The notes beneath the pieces are model-generated. The model saw only the letters and a list, made by a program, of their open reading frames with translations. It searched no databases and was not told where the DNA came from. This document shows positions 18,172-27,886 of a stretch of 64,000 bases of DNA, piece by piece. Made by a program: the position numbers and the translations under genes. This DNA is from Mycetohabitans endofungorum (lineage in GTDB: Bacteria; Pseudomonadota; Gammaproteobacteria; Burkholderiales; Burkholderiaceae), in contig NZ_CP132744.1 in assembly GCF_037477895.1 (NCBI RefSeq), forward strand, positions 1,736,001 through 1,800,000, read 5' to 3'. The number at the start of each line of letters is the position of its first letter. Position 1 is the first letter of the stretch.

Positions 18172-19311
18172 TCACTGCCCGCCTGCCACGCCCAGCGCAT
18201 CGGCCAGCCGGGCATCGAGCGCGTTGCGCAACGCATCGCCCATGAACGTGAGCAGCGTCAGCGTCAGCACCAGGACACCGAACGTCGACATGGATATCCA
18301 CCATGCGTCCAAGTTCGCCTTGCCTTGCGCCAGCAACTCACCGAGGCTGGGCGTGGGTGGCGGCACGCCAAGGCCGAGGAAGTCCAGGCTCGTCAACGCC
18401 AAGATCGACGCGCTCATGCGGAACGGCAGAAACGTGATGACCGGCGTCATGCTGTTGGGCATCACGTGTCGGCGGATGATTTGCCAGTGCGACAGCCCCA
18501 TCGCGCGCGCCGCCTTCACATAGTCGAGCGTGCGATTGCGCAGAAACTCTGCGCGCACGTAGGCGGCCAGCCCCATCCATCCGAACAGCGACAGCAGTAC
18601 CAGCAGCAGCGTGAGGCTGGGTTCGAAAATCGACGCGAAGATGATCAGTAAATACAGTTCCGGCAATGAACCCCAAATTTCGGTCAGCCGCTGCCCCGCC
18701 AAATCGATGCACCCGCCGAAGTACCCCTGCAGCGCTCCGATTACGATGCCTAGCAGTGTGCCGATCGCCGTCAGCGCCAGCCCGAACGATACCGACACAG
18801 CAAAACCATACAGCAGGCGTGCGAACACATCGCGCCCCTGGCCGTCGGTCCCGAGCCAGTTCTCGCGCGACGGCGGCGCGGGATTAGGCACTGGCGAAAA
18901 ATAATTCAGCGTATCGTACGAGTAGGGGTTCGGTGGATAGATCGCGAAATTGCCGGGTTGCTCGAAACGCGCTCGAATATACGGGTCGAGATAATCGGTC
19001 GGGGTCGGAAACTGCCCGCCAAATGTGGTTTCCGGATACGTCTGAAACAACGGAAAATACAGTGCATGCTGATAGCGCACGATGAACGGCCGGTCGTTCG
19101 ACACGAAGAAGCCACACAGGCTGAACGCATACAGTGCGACAAAGACCACCAGACTCCAATAACCGACGCGGTTGCGCTTGAAGCGGCGCCACAATCGCTG
19201 GTACGGCGACGGCGACGCGAGCGCCGGCACGACGCCGCGCGCCATCGCATCCGGGCCGGCCGCATGGCCGGGCTTTACACGCCCTCTCACGTCAACGCTC
19301 CAAATTGTCAA
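18172..19311 (-). CDS. yejE: Peptide ABC transporter permease (YejE)
   Basis: A 379-residue inner membrane permease of the DppC/OppC type. A first membrane helix lies near residues 50-70. A long periplasmic loop follows, with the LGTDGQGRDVFARLLYG motif typical of this family, and then the five-helix permease core carrying the EAA-like loop (YVKAARAMGLSHWQIIRRHV). The ORF start overlaps the yejB end by 20 bp; an internal ATG 22 codons later is possible. It pairs with YejB. Confidence 0.94.
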   Translation of the reverse strand: MTIWSVDVRGRVKPGHAAGPDAMARGVVPALASPSPYQRLWRRFKRNRVGYWSLVVFVALYAFSLCGFFVSNDRPFIVRYQHALYFPLFQTYPETTFGGQFPTPTDYLDPYIRARFEQPGNFAIYPPNPYSYDTLNYFSPVPNPAPPSRENWLGTDGQGRDVFARLLYGFAVSVSFGLALTAIGTLLGIVIGALQGYFGGCIDLAGQRLTEIWGSLPELYLLIIFASIFEPSLTLLLVLLSLFGWMGLAAYVRAEFLRNRTLDYVKAARAMGLSHWQIIRRHVMPNSMTPVITFLPFRMSASILALTSLDFLGLGVPPPTPSLGELLAQGKANLDAWWISMSTFGVLVLTLTLLTFMGDALRNALDARLADALGVAGGQ

Positions 19312-20332
19312 ATTGGATCCTTGGATCGACCAGCACGTAGCACACGTCGGAAATCAGCTGCGTGATGAGCCCAATCAGCGTAAAGAGATACAGCGTGCCG
19401 AGCACCACTGGGTAGTCGCGCCGCAGCACCGATTCATAGGACAGCAACCCCAGCCCATCGAGCGAGAACAGCGTCTCGATCAACAAGCTGCCGGTAAAGA
19501 ATGCGCCGATGAATGCCGCGGGAAAGCCGACGACGAGCGGCAGCATCGCGTTGCGCAGCACGTGCGTGAACAGCACGCGGCGCTCGGGCAAGCCCTTGGC
19601 GCGCGCCGTCAGCACATACTGGCGACGGATCTGGTCAAGAAAAGCATTCTTGGTCAACATCGTGACCACCGCGAAGCTGCCGACCACCGACGCGGTCACC
19701 GGCAGCGCAATATGCCACAGGTAGTCGGCGATCTTACCCAGCATGCTGAGTTGCGACCAGTTATCCGATGTCAGCCCGCGCAACGGAAACAGTTGCAAGA
19801 ACGTGCCCCCGCCGAACAGCACCAGCAGCAGCACACCAAGCACGAAGCCAGGAATCGCGTAGCCGACCAGCACGACGATGCTGGTCCAAACATCAAAGCG
19901 CGATCCGTTACGCACTGCCTTCGCAATGCCCAGCGGCACCGATATCAGATAGGTCAACAAAAACGTCCATAACCCGATGCTGATCGACACCGGCAGCTTG
20001 GAAACCACCAGCGACCAGACGCTCTGATGCCGGAAATAGCTGTCACCGAGATCGAATCGCGCATAATGCGACAGCATCAACACGTAGCGCTCCAGAGGCG
20101 GCTTGTCGAAACCATACAGCTTCTTCAATTGCGCGATCTGTTGCGCGTCCACGCCGGCGTGCGCCCTCATGCCGAACGGCGCGCCGCCCTGCTCCTGCCC
20201 CTTGCGCAACTCGCGCACGGTCTGCTCGACCGGGCCGCCGGGCACGAACTGGATCACGACAAAAGTCAGCGTCAATACGCCGAACAGCGTCGGGATCATC
20301 AACAACAGGCGCTTCAGGATGTAGCTCCACAT
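19292..20332 (-). CDS. yejB: Peptide ABC transporter permease (YejB)
   Basis: A 346-residue DppB/OppB-type permease. An N-terminal helix (RLLLMIPTLFGVLTLTFVVIQ) is followed by a periplasmic insert and then the permease core, with the EAA-like loop at YVLTARAKGLPERRVLFTHV. It begins 6 bp after yejA ends and overlaps yejE, so the three are probably one transcript. Confidence 0.95.
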   Translation of the reverse strand: MWSYILKRLLLMIPTLFGVLTLTFVVIQFVPGGPVEQTVRELRKGQEQGGAPFGMRAHAGVDAQQIAQLKKLYGFDKPPLERYVLMLSHYARFDLGDSYFRHQSVWSLVVSKLPVSISIGLWTFLLTYLISVPLGIAKAVRNGSRFDVWTSIVVLVGYAIPGFVLGVLLLVLFGGGTFLQLFPLRGLTSDNWSQLSMLGKIADYLWHIALPVTASVVGSFAVVTMLTKNAFLDQIRRQYVLTARAKGLPERRVLFTHVLRNAMLPLVVGFPAAFIGAFFTGSLLIETLFSLDGLGLLSYESVLRRDYPVVLGTLYLFTLIGLITQLISDVCYVLVDPRIQFDNLER

Positions 20333-20338
20333 GCCGGT

Positions 20339-22216
20339 TCAGTGTGCGTCATTCGAGGATGGGCGCTCCTGCGGCGCCTGCCACCATAGCGAGCGTACCC
20401 ACTCTTCGGCGGTATAGTAAGGTGGCTCGATCCGGGGATACGCCAGCGTGCAACGATAGGCGATCCGGTGCACCGGACTGTACCACTGCGGCACCACGTA
20501 ATAGCCGTGCAACAGCACGCGGTCCAGCGCGCGACTCGCCGCCAACAGCTCGTCCATCGTGCGCGCGGCCAGCAGCGCGTGCAGGATAGCATCAACCGCA
20601 GGCGATTTCAGGCCGAACAAGTTGTCCGAGCCCGGCTCATCAGCCGCATGGCTGCCAAAACGCGCCAGCTGCTCTGAGCCCGGCACTTCGACATCCGGAT
20701 ACCGCAACGCGGTCATGTCAAAATCGAATGCGTCCAGCCGCTTCTGCAACACCGCATAATCCAGCTGCCGGTACGCGACCCGGATGCCGAGCTTTTGCAA
20801 GTTGCGGATATACGGCGCCGCGACCTGCGCCATGCCGCCGCCCGAATCGTCGATGATCTCGAACTCGAACGGCGTGCCGTCGCGTGCACGCAATGCACCG
20901 TCGCGGTACGTCCAACCCGCCTGGGCGAGTAGTGCGCGCGCCTGAAGCAGATTGGCCCGTAGCGAATGGGGAGGCGGCGCGGTGACCGGCTGCGCCGGCA
21001 AAGGCCCGAACACGGCCGGATCAAGTTGCGCGCGCAACGGCGTGAGGATGGCAAGCTCAGCCGCATCCGGCATGGCACGCGCAGCCAGCGCGCCATTGGC
21101 AAAATAACTGTTTAACCGGGTGTACTGTCCATAAAACAGTTGCCGGTTCAGCCATTCGAAATCGAGCGCCAAACTGAGCGCGTGTCGCACCCGTACATCG
21201 CGGAACAGCGCGCGCCGCGTGTTGACCACGAAACCCTGCATGCCCGCACTATTGTGGTGGCGGAACTCGCGCTTGACTAGCGCACCGCTGCGGAACCGCT
21301 TGCCGACATAGCCGCGCACCCATTGGCGGGCAATGTACTCGACGTTCACGTCGAATTCTCCAGCCTTGAAGGCTTCGAGCTTGGCGACGCTATCCCCATA
21401 GAGCTTGTATGTGATCCGCTCGAAGTTGTACATGCCGCGCCGCACCGGCTGCCCGGCTGCCCAATAGTGCGGGTCCCGCTTTAACGTGATGGTGCGGCCA
21501 TTGTCGTAGCGCTCAATCCGATACGGGCCGCTGGCGATCGGCGTCTCGAACGCCAGTTGGTCGAATGGGATACGCGAGCCATCCACGCGCAGCCCCCACT
21601 TACGGGAGAACACGGGCACACTGCCGGCCAGCAGCGGCAATTCCCGATTCGGACGCTTGAACTCGAACCGGACCGTCGCGGCATCGATCACCACCGCACG
21701 CGTGATATCGCTGAACACCGCAGCAAACTGCGGGGCAGCCAATGGGCTCTTGAGCGTATCGAACGAATATTTGACATCCTCCGCCTGCACCGGGTCGCCA
21801 TTCGAGAAGCGTGCCTTTGGATTCAGATGAAACGTCGCGCACAGCCGGTCGGGCGCAATCTGCACGTCATCGGCAAGCAGGCCGTAGGCTGACGCCAGTT
21901 CGTCCGCGCTGCCGGTCATCAGCGTCTCGAACATCAAGTCGATGCCGGGCGCGACGTTGCCGCGCAGCGTGAACGGATTGAACTTGTCGAAACTCGTGAG
22001 CCGGCTCGGGTTAGCCAGCGTCAGCGTGCCACCTTTCGGGGCGTCGGGATTGACGTAGTCAAAGTGCGAAAAACCCTGCGCATACTTCGGCTCGCCGTAC
22101 TGTGCGATTGCATAGGCGCCATGCGCGGCGCACGCAGCCAATTCGGAGATGACCAGTAAAGCGGCGATGAGACAAGGTTGCAATCGACGACGAAGCCATC
22201 GCAGGCCAGGGGTCAT
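20339..22216 (-). CDS. yejA: Peptide ABC transporter substrate-binding protein (YejA)
   Basis: About 625 residues, an SBP family 5 periplasmic solute-binding protein. The ATG at 22216 is preferred to a GTG seven codons earlier because it opens directly into a basic n-region and a hydrophobic signal ending near AACAAHGAYA. The mature part starts YGEPKYAQGFSHFDYVNP, characteristic of YejA, and contains the PDAPKGGTL block. It delivers peptides to YejBE. First gene of the operon, divergent from fabI. Confidence 0.94.
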   Translation of the reverse strand: MTPGLRWLRRRLQPCLIAALLVISELAACAAHGAYAIAQYGEPKYAQGFSHFDYVNPDAPKGGTLTLANPSRLTSFDKFNPFTLRGNVAPGIDLMFETLMTGSADELASAYGLLADDVQIAPDRLCATFHLNPKARFSNGDPVQAEDVKYSFDTLKSPLAAPQFAAVFSDITRAVVIDAATVRFEFKRPNRELPLLAGSVPVFSRKWGLRVDGSRIPFDQLAFETPIASGPYRIERYDNGRTITLKRDPHYWAAGQPVRRGMYNFERITYKLYGDSVAKLEAFKAGEFDVNVEYIARQWVRGYVGKRFRSGALVKREFRHHNSAGMQGFVVNTRRALFRDVRVRHALSLALDFEWLNRQLFYGQYTRLNSYFANGALAARAMPDAAELAILTPLRAQLDPAVFGPLPAQPVTAPPPHSLRANLLQARALLAQAGWTYRDGALRARDGTPFEFEIIDDSGGGMAQVAAPYIRNLQKLGIRVAYRQLDYAVLQKRLDAFDFDMTALRYPDVEVPGSEQLARFGSHAADEPGSDNLFGLKSPAVDAILHALLAARTMDELLAASRALDRVLLHGYYVVPQWYSPVHRIAYRCTLAYPRIEPPYYTAEEWVRSLWWQAPQERPSSNDAH

Positions 22217-22351
22217 GGAAACGGTCCAGGGTTGCACTGTGCGACAATTCTATAGAAAATCGGGCGCCGCACCGGCATCGGGCACCCCGCGCCGTTGCGC
22301 GACATGCCGTCGACGGCCCCGACCGGCATACGACTGACATAGGGAGTATTC

Positions 22352-23143
22352 ATGGGTTTTCTGGCTGGCAAACGCATCCTCATCACGGGTCTGCTGTCGA
22401 ACCGCTCGATCGCGTACGGTATCGCGCAGGCCGCGCATCGCGAAGGCGCCGAACTTGCGTTCACCTACGTGGACGAACGCTTCAAGGAACGCATCACCGA
22501 GTTCGCCGCCGGGTTCGGCAGCGAGTTAGTCTTGCCTTGCGATGTGGCCGACGACGCACAGATCAACGCGTTGTTTGCATCGCTGAAGCAGCATTGGGAC
22601 AGCCTGGACGGGCTTGTGCACTCCATCGGCTTCGCGCCGCGCGAGGCGATCGCGGGCGATTTCCTGGACGGCCTGTCGCGCGAAGGGTTCCGCATCGCGC
22701 ACGACATTTCCGCCTACAGCTTCCCGGCCATGGTCAAGGCTGCCGCGCCGATGCTGGCGGACACTGCGTCGTTGCTGACGTTGACGTACTTGGGCGCCGA
22801 GCGCGTGGTGCCGCACTACAACACGATGGGACTGGCCAAGGCTTCGCTGGAAGCCAGTGTGCGCTACCTGGCGGCCTCGCTCGGGCCGCGCGGCGTGCGC
22901 GTCAACGGCATCTCGGCGGGTCCAATCAAAACGCTGGCGGCCAGCGGCATCAAGGACTTCGGCAAGATCCTGCAATTCGTTGAGCATAACGCGCCGCTGC
23001 GCCGGAATGTGACCATCGAGGAAGTCGGCAACGTGGCCGCGTTCCTGCTCTCGGAGCTGTCCTCCGGGATTACCGCCGAGATCACTTATGTCGACAGCGG
23101 CTTCAACGCGGTGGCCGGTGGGCTACCCAGCGCAGGCGAATAA
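22352..23143 (+). CDS. fabI: Enoyl-[acyl-carrier-protein] reductase [NADH]
   Basis: A 263-residue SDR-fold enzyme that reduces trans-2-enoyl-ACP in the last step of each fatty acid elongation cycle. The N-terminus [22 protein letters not shown] (shortened) carries the FabI-specific nucleotide-binding loop. The catalytic Tyr/Lys lie in the [22 protein letters not shown] region, that is, the Y-x6-K pattern [13 protein letters not shown]-like AGGGAG precedes the ATG. Length is normal. It is monocistronic and divergent from yejA. Confidence 0.97.
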   Translation: MGFLAGKRILITGLLSNRSIAYGIAQAAHREGAELAFTYVDERFKERITEFAAGFGSELVLPCDVADDAQINALFASLKQHWDSLDGLVHSIGFAPREAIAGDFLDGLSREGFRIAHDISAYSFPAMVKAAAPMLADTASLLTLTYLGAERVVPHYNTMGLAKASLEASVRYLAASLGPRGVRVNGISAGPIKTLAASGIKDFGKILQFVEHNAPLRRNVTIEEVGNVAAFLLSELSSGITAEITYVDSGFNAVAGGLPSAGE

Positions 23144-23398
23144 GCTGAGTCACGCGAACCGCACGCGTGGCGCCTAGGTGCCCGGCGAAACAAGAACCGC
23201 CGGGCTCTTGAACCACGTCCCAAGCCAGCCTTTCATTGCACGCCGAAGCGGGCGATTCATCCAACCTTCGGCACCGGCCGTACGGTTTTTATGCGTTGCC
23301 CCATGATATCAGCGTTGCAATGTCAGCCAACATTGTGCATCGTTGCATCGTGCACCATGCATTCCAACCTTAACTGTTCACTAGAGATAGCCGACACG

Positions 23399-23692
23399 AT
23401 GGCCACTTACAAGGAACTTCAGGCACAGCTCGCCACGCTGATCGAGCAAGCCGAAGCGGCAAAACTTCAAGAACGGGAAGCGGCGCTCGCTCAAGCCCGC
23501 GATCTCGTCGCCACCTATGAATTGACCGAAAAAGAAGTATTCGGCCAAGCCAAGCGCGGCGGGCCACGGGCGCACCCGGGCGCGCAACCCAAATACCGGG
23601 ATCCGCAGACCGGCGCGACATGGAGCGGCCGTGGCCGTGCGCCGGCCTGGATCAACGGCAAAAACCGCAATCGCTTCCTAATCAAAGATTGA
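23399..23692 (+). CDS. H-NS family nucleoid protein
   Basis: A 97-residue H-NS/BpH3-like silencer. The ATG at 23399 gives the family N-terminus MATYKELQAQLATLIEQAE, part of the dimerisation coiled coil. The C-terminal AT-hook-like DNA-binding domain is complete (YRDPQTGATWSGRGRAPAWI, with the W-GRGR-P-W signature). A longer open frame upstream is discarded. It may act to silence AT-rich acquired DNA such as parts of the eCIS region, which is inference. Confidence 0.95.
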   Translation: MATYKELQAQLATLIEQAEAAKLQEREAALAQARDLVATYELTEKEVFGQAKRGGPRAHPGAQPKYRDPQTGATWSGRGRAPAWINGKNRNRFLIKD

Positions 23693-23773
23693 CGGTGCAG
23701 TACACAGCCGGCACTACATTAGTTATCTATAACGACGATACGACAATGCTGAACGGTCGATCGGCTCATGAAA

Positions 23774-23796
23774 AAGGCCCTCACAAGGAGGGCCTT
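23774..23796 (-). terminator. Terminator, probably for the LysR gene
   Basis: Perfect 9-bp stem AAGGCCCTC/GAGGGCCTT with a 5-nt loop. Five A's on the left side give a T-run on the minus strand, 70 bp beyond the LysR stop; it may also serve the H-NS gene. Confidence 0.8.
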
Positions 23797-23865
23797 GCAT
23801 TTGACGCCTTCGACAGTGGAGTATGACGTCGCTCGATCGCAAATGCGAGCGTCAATGCCGACGCG

Positions 23866-24855
23866 CTAACCGTCGGCCGCGTCCCCCCAGCTATGCCGCG
23901 TCGAATCCGGGCGCGACGCGTCAACCAGGTCAGCATGCGGCGTCCCCGTGCTCTTCTCAATCATTTCGACCAGAAAATCGATGAACGCGCGCACCGCTGG
24001 CAGCAATCCCTGTCGGGACAGGAACACCGCGTAAAGCTGCGGCGGCGGCAATGTCCAGCCGGGCATCACCGGCGACAATTGCCCGGCGTTCATCGCCGCC
24101 TGGTAGATATTGTCCGGCAGTACCGCAATACCCACACCAGCCAATACCGCCTGGTGGATCATCAGCAAGTCGGCGGTCACCAGCCGCGGTTCATGCTCGT
24201 AGTCATGACGCTTGCCATCCGGCGCAATCAGCTTGAATACGTACCGGCCGTCGGCACTGGGCACCGACAGCGTCGCATAGCGCGCCAAGTCAGCCGGCAC
24301 CATCGGCGGATGGTTCGTGTCCAACAGGCTCGGCGAGCCGACCAGCATTTGCTCCCTGCGCCATAGCGGCCGCACGACGATATTCGCGTTCGCGTGCGGC
24401 TCCGAGCGCACCCGCAACGCGACGTCGATCTCGTCCTCGAACAGGTCAATCACACGGTTTGTGACGTGCACCACCACTTTCACGTCTGGGTAGCGACGTA
24501 GGAACTCCGGCATCCAATGCGCCAGCATCGTTTGGGAGACGGTCATCGGCACGCTGACACGCACCGTGCCGCGCGGTGTCGAGCCGAGTTGGTGAACGGC
24601 ATCCAGCGCGGCCCGCGCTTCGCCGAGCATCGCCACACAATGCCGATGGAACAGCGCACCCGCCTCGGTCAGCGCAAGCTTGCGCGTCGAGCGCTGCAAC
24701 AACCGCACCCCGAGCGCCGCCTCCAGGTCGGACAGCCGCCGTGACAAGCGCGATTTGGAAATACCCAGCGCGCGCTCGGCAGCAGAAAAACCACCGTATT
24801 CGACCACCTGCGAAAAGTACAGCAGGTCGTTCAGATCATGATGACCGAGGTTCAC
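23866..24855 (-). CDS. LysR family transcriptional regulator
   Basis: A 329-residue LTTR. The N-terminal winged HTH is clear (YGGFSAAERALGISKSRLSR), followed by the linker helix and the substrate-binding domain beginning PRGTVRVSVPMTVSQ. It is divergent from the pirin gene with 126 bp between them. LysR next to pirin is a common proteobacterial pairing and suggests it controls the pirin gene. Confidence 0.95.
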   Translation of the reverse strand: MNLGHHDLNDLLYFSQVVEYGGFSAAERALGISKSRLSRRLSDLEAALGVRLLQRSTRKLALTEAGALFHRHCVAMLGEARAALDAVHQLGSTPRGTVRVSVPMTVSQTMLAHWMPEFLRRYPDVKVVVHVTNRVIDLFEDEIDVALRVRSEPHANANIVVRPLWRREQMLVGSPSLLDTNHPPMVPADLARYATLSVPSADGRYVFKLIAPDGKRHDYEHEPRLVTADLLMIHQAVLAGVGIAVLPDNIYQAAMNAGQLSPVMPGWTLPPPQLYAVFLSRQGLLPAVRAFIDFLVEMIEKSTGTPHADLVDASRPDSTRHSWGDAADG

Positions 24856-24981
24856 GTCGCCGTTCCATCAGTAAAACAATTCGTTGCAGCACGGCCCGCT
24901 GGCAACCCACAACACCGCGCCTATAATCATCTCATGTTGCATAAATGATGCAAATACTCCAGTTGAATAACGGAGATTCTG

Positions 24982-25899
24982 ATGATCGATCACTTCAGCC
25001 ACACTGTCGCGTCAGCACACTTGCGGGACATGGGGGCCCGCGCAGTCCGGCAAGTGGTTCCCGCGCAGCGCACCGTGGAGGGTGCGGGATTTGTCGTATA
25101 CCGGCCGTTCCCGACGCGGACACTGACGGACTTCGATCCGTTCTTGCTGCTCGATGAGATGGGCCCGGTTGACTACGCGCCGGGCCAGGCCGTCGGTGCA
25201 CCCGCACACCCCCATCGCGGCTTTGAGACGGTCACGTATATGCTAGAAGGCGAATTCGCTCATCGGGACTCCGCAGGTCACGCCGGTACACTCGGCCCAG
25301 GCGACGTCCAGTGGATGACGGCCGGCGTCGGCGTGGTCCATAGCGAAATGCCAGCCGCTTCGCTGCTCGAACACGGCGGACGCTCACACGGCTTCCAGTT
25401 GTGGGTCAATCTGCCGCGCCGCGACAAAATGATGGCACCGCGCTATCAGGAACTACCCAGTGCGCACATTCCAGTTGGACGCACGCCGGATGGGCGCATT
25501 GACGTCAAGGTCATCGCCGGAGAAGCACTCGGGGTAAACGCCGCGATTCAGACACGTACCCCGATCCTGTTCCAGCATTTCCGGATGCAGCCCGGTGCAA
25601 CCCTGGTGCATCCGATACCGGATGGCTTTCGTGTATTTGCCTATACGCTCGACAATGGCGGCCGCTATGGCGCCCAGCAGACGGCGGCCGGCGCACGGCA
25701 GATGGTGATGTTTGACAACGTCGGCGATACGATCACGATCAGCGCCACCGATCGGCCACTGCAATTTCTGTTGATCGGCGGCGTGCCGCTCAATGAACCT
25801 GTCGTGCGCTACGGTCCATTTGTGATGAACACCGAGGACGAGATCCGCCAAGCCGTCGCGGACTACCGCAGCGGCAAATTTGGACACATCGCTGCCTGA
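24982..25899 (+). CDS. Pirin family protein
   Basis: A 305-residue bicupin. The metal-binding first cupin shows HPHRGFETVTYMLEGEFAHRDS with the His-x-His and Glu ligands, and the motif VGVVHSEMP follows. The C-terminal pirin domain covers roughly residues 180-280. Bacterial pirins include quercetin dioxygenase-like enzymes and redox regulators; substrate cannot be deduced. CGGAGA precedes the ATG. It is divergent from LysR. Confidence 0.95.
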   Translation: MIDHFSHTVASAHLRDMGARAVRQVVPAQRTVEGAGFVVYRPFPTRTLTDFDPFLLLDEMGPVDYAPGQAVGAPAHPHRGFETVTYMLEGEFAHRDSAGHAGTLGPGDVQWMTAGVGVVHSEMPAASLLEHGGRSHGFQLWVNLPRRDKMMAPRYQELPSAHIPVGRTPDGRIDVKVIAGEALGVNAAIQTRTPILFQHFRMQPGATLVHPIPDGFRVFAYTLDNGGRYGAQQTAAGARQMVMFDNVGDTITISATDRPLQFLLIGGVPLNEPVVRYGPFVMNTEDEIRQAVADYRSGKFGHIAA

Positions 25900-26059
25900 G
25901 CAGGGGGCAGCGAGCACCCTGCGGCACAATTCAAGGATGGCAGCCAAGACGTGATGGCAGCGCAATCGTGCACGCATGCGTGCGGCAGTCGTTTCGGTCA
26001 CAATGATGACTCGCCGACCGTGGCTCAGCCACTTTGGCCAACTTGGAGGACTGACGACA

Positions 26060-26461
26060 ATGAAAGAAGCAAGCGTCACCGCGCACATCGGCCACCACGC
26101 GTATCGGGTCCTGCTCGACGATGGCACCCACAACTGGCTAGCGGACGAGCCGGCGTCAGCCGGCGGCGGCGACCGCGGGCCCACGCCCCTGTCGCTGCTG
26201 CTGTCCAGCCTGGGTGCGTGCACGTCGATTACATTGAAAATGTATGCGCAGCGCAAGCAATGGCCCCTAGCCGACGTCGATGTTTCGCTTGATATCGTGA
26301 AGGACGATAAGGGGTCCACTATCCGTCGCACAATCGTGCTGCACGGCGAGCTAGACAACGAGCAGCGGGAACGATTGTTGCACATCGCCAATGCGTGCCC
26401 AGTCCATCAGCTGTTGACGCATCCGATCGCCATTCAGAGCGGGCTGGCAGCGGTCGCGTAA
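26060..26461 (+). CDS. OsmC/Ohr family peroxidase-like protein
   Basis: A 133-residue OsmC-family protein. The ATG at 26060 with GGAGG upstream is chosen over a longer open frame. The first reactive Cys is in LSSLGACTSITLKMYA, and the second is in ANACPVHQLLTHPI. These two cysteines reduce organic hydroperoxides in the family. It follows the pirin gene by 160 bp and may be part of a small oxidative-stress group. Confidence 0.92.
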   Translation: MKEASVTAHIGHHAYRVLLDDGTHNWLADEPASAGGGDRGPTPLSLLLSSLGACTSITLKMYAQRKQWPLADVDVSLDIVKDDKGSTIRRTIVLHGELDNEQRERLLHIANACPVHQLLTHPIAIQSGLAAVA

Positions 26462-26525
26462 ACTAACGTCGATCCGCGCTATCATCGCGGCACACGGCGC
26501 TTGCCTGTTGAAGGACACTGCTGCT

Positions 26526-27011
26526 TTGAACTTCGAACACCTGATTCAAGTCAACGACCCGCTGAACCCGTTGACCACTACACTGACTCGTGACGAACTG
26601 TGGGCCGGTCTCGTGCTGCGTGCGGAACAGCCACAGTTGTTCGTGCTCGGCCTGGACAGCTGCACGATCCTGTCACGCCACGGCGATACACTGGAACGAG
26701 AGTTGCACTACGGAACGGCCACGGTGCGTGATCGCGTGACGCTAAGCCCCGGGCACCAGGTCCGGTATGACATCAAGGCGACCGACGCCCACGTCGGCGG
26801 ATCGCTAACGATGACGATCGAGCAGCCAGACCCGGTGCAATTGTTCGTGCGCTTCGAGTACCGCACCACGCTACCCAGCGCCGTGCAAGGTTCCGATGAC
26901 GAGCAAATGACTGAAATCGTCAAGTCGGCCTATCGCGAGGCGGATCTCGATACCGTACGGCTGATCCGAGAATATGCGGGCAACGGTCGGCTGTCTACAC
27001 ACGTGCATTGA
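26526..27011 (+). CDS. DUF1857 / AtaL-like SRPBCC protein
   Basis: A 161-residue START-fold protein with the family opening NFEHLIQVNDPLNPLTTTLT and the LTRDELWAGLVLRAE segment. I favour the TTG at 26526 because AAGGA lies ten bases upstream and the protein then begins exactly at the family N-terminus; a TTG six codons earlier is possible. Function in bacteria is unknown to me; the fold binds hydrophobic ligands. Confidence 0.85.
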   Translation: MNFEHLIQVNDPLNPLTTTLTRDELWAGLVLRAEQPQLFVLGLDSCTILSRHGDTLERELHYGTATVRDRVTLSPGHQVRYDIKATDAHVGGSLTMTIEQPDPVQLFVRFEYRTTLPSAVQGSDDEQMTEIVKSAYREADLDTVRLIREYAGNGRLSTHVH

Positions 27012-27062
27012 CCCGCTGCGTGGGCTATCAACTTGCTGCGACGATTAATAGACGCAATTGCA

Positions 27063-27082
27063 AATAAGAATAATTATCATTT
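27063..27082. promoter_or_regulatory. Fur-box-like site upstream of hemP
   Basis: AATAAGAATAATTATCATTT matches the pattern of interleaved GATAAT-type hexamers recognised by Fur and lies 37 bp before the hemP start. It predicts iron-repressed expression. Confidence 0.65.
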
Positions 27083-27118
27083 AAACTCGTCGTCAACGAT
27101 CAACACACCGCATCTTCG

Positions 27119-27391
27119 ATGACGACCGTCAACCGCTTTTCCAGCACTCTGCGTCTGCCTTCGGGGACGACGACCCGCCCGATGTGCAGTTCCGCTGCCC
27201 AGCCCGGGGACCGGCGTGCCGCAGCAGCGCTCACCACGTCGGCCCCGCAGCCGGTGGGCACGGCTCATGCCACGCATGCGTTGCAAAGCGGCGACTTACT
27301 GCAAGGTCGCACGCACGTGAGCATCCTGCACAACGGTGAAACGTATCAGCTACGCGCAACGCGGCTGGGCAAGCTGATTCTGACCAAATGA
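27119..27391 (+). CDS. hemP: Hemin uptake protein HemP/HmuP
   Basis: A 90-residue protein. The C-terminal 40 residues (HVSILHNGETYQLRATRLGKL, then ILTK) are the HemP domain found at the head of haem-uptake operons, where HmuP is needed for haem-dependent activation. The N-terminal 50 residues are low-complexity. No haem receptor or transporter follows here; the next genes are unrelated, so hemP is detached from its usual operon. The Fur-like box upstream agrees with iron regulation. Confidence 0.88.
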   Translation: MTTVNRFSSTLRLPSGTTTRPMCSSAAQPGDRRAAAALTTSAPQPVGTAHATHALQSGDLLQGRTHVSILHNGETYQLRATRLGKLILTK

Positions 27392-27886
27392 CCGGCATGC
27401 TGCCCGGCAATTACCAGGCGGCATGTCCAACCGAGTATTGTGGGGACCACCTCAAACCGAGGTGTTTGGCACTAGCCAGCCTTGACGGCATCATCGCGAG
27501 ACCTAGACCCCTTCGCGCCTGACAAGCCTGCCGCCATAGCCAGCGAAGCCGTTTTTTTGCGGCGATTCCCCGCCCAATCTCCGAATCCTGATCTAAGCGC
27601 CGACTCGGGCTTCGTCACAAGAGAAGTTCAGACGTCCCCGGGCCACCACGGTCCGGCCCTCAAGGGGGCAACCTTGCCGTAGGGCAGGCCGTGCCACAGG
27701 CAGACGTTGCCGCAACAGCGGACTTTGCCACATGTCGGAACTTGCCACATGCTGTAATTTGTCACAGGTCGAAACTTGTCACAGATCCAACCCTGTCACA
27801 GGTCGGACCTCGCCAGGCCTCTGCGCCAGCCGGATTTCGTTATCCATTTGGACTTCAGCGCGATTCAGGTCTTGCGAGGCCCGTGC
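27392..27886. other. Intergenic region with repeat array
   Basis: A 495-bp region between hemP and ftrD without a supportable gene. Its right half contains the 17-bp tandem array described separately. Confidence 0.7.
27725..27809. repeat. Degenerate 17-bp tandem repeat, five units
   Basis: Five consecutive 17-mers beginning TTGCCACATGTCGGAAC, TTGCCACATGCTGTAAT, TTGTCACAGGTCGAAAC, TTGTCACAGATCCAACC and CTGTCACAGGTCGGACC. One or two weaker units may precede it (from about 27689). The unit is not a multiple of three, so it is not a coding repeat. It lies 78 bp 3' of the ftrD stop. Confidence 0.85.

Noticed and set aside
17608..18651. 347-residue plus-strand ORF
   Set aside because: Antisense to yejF and yejE, His/Arg/Gln-rich shadow composition.
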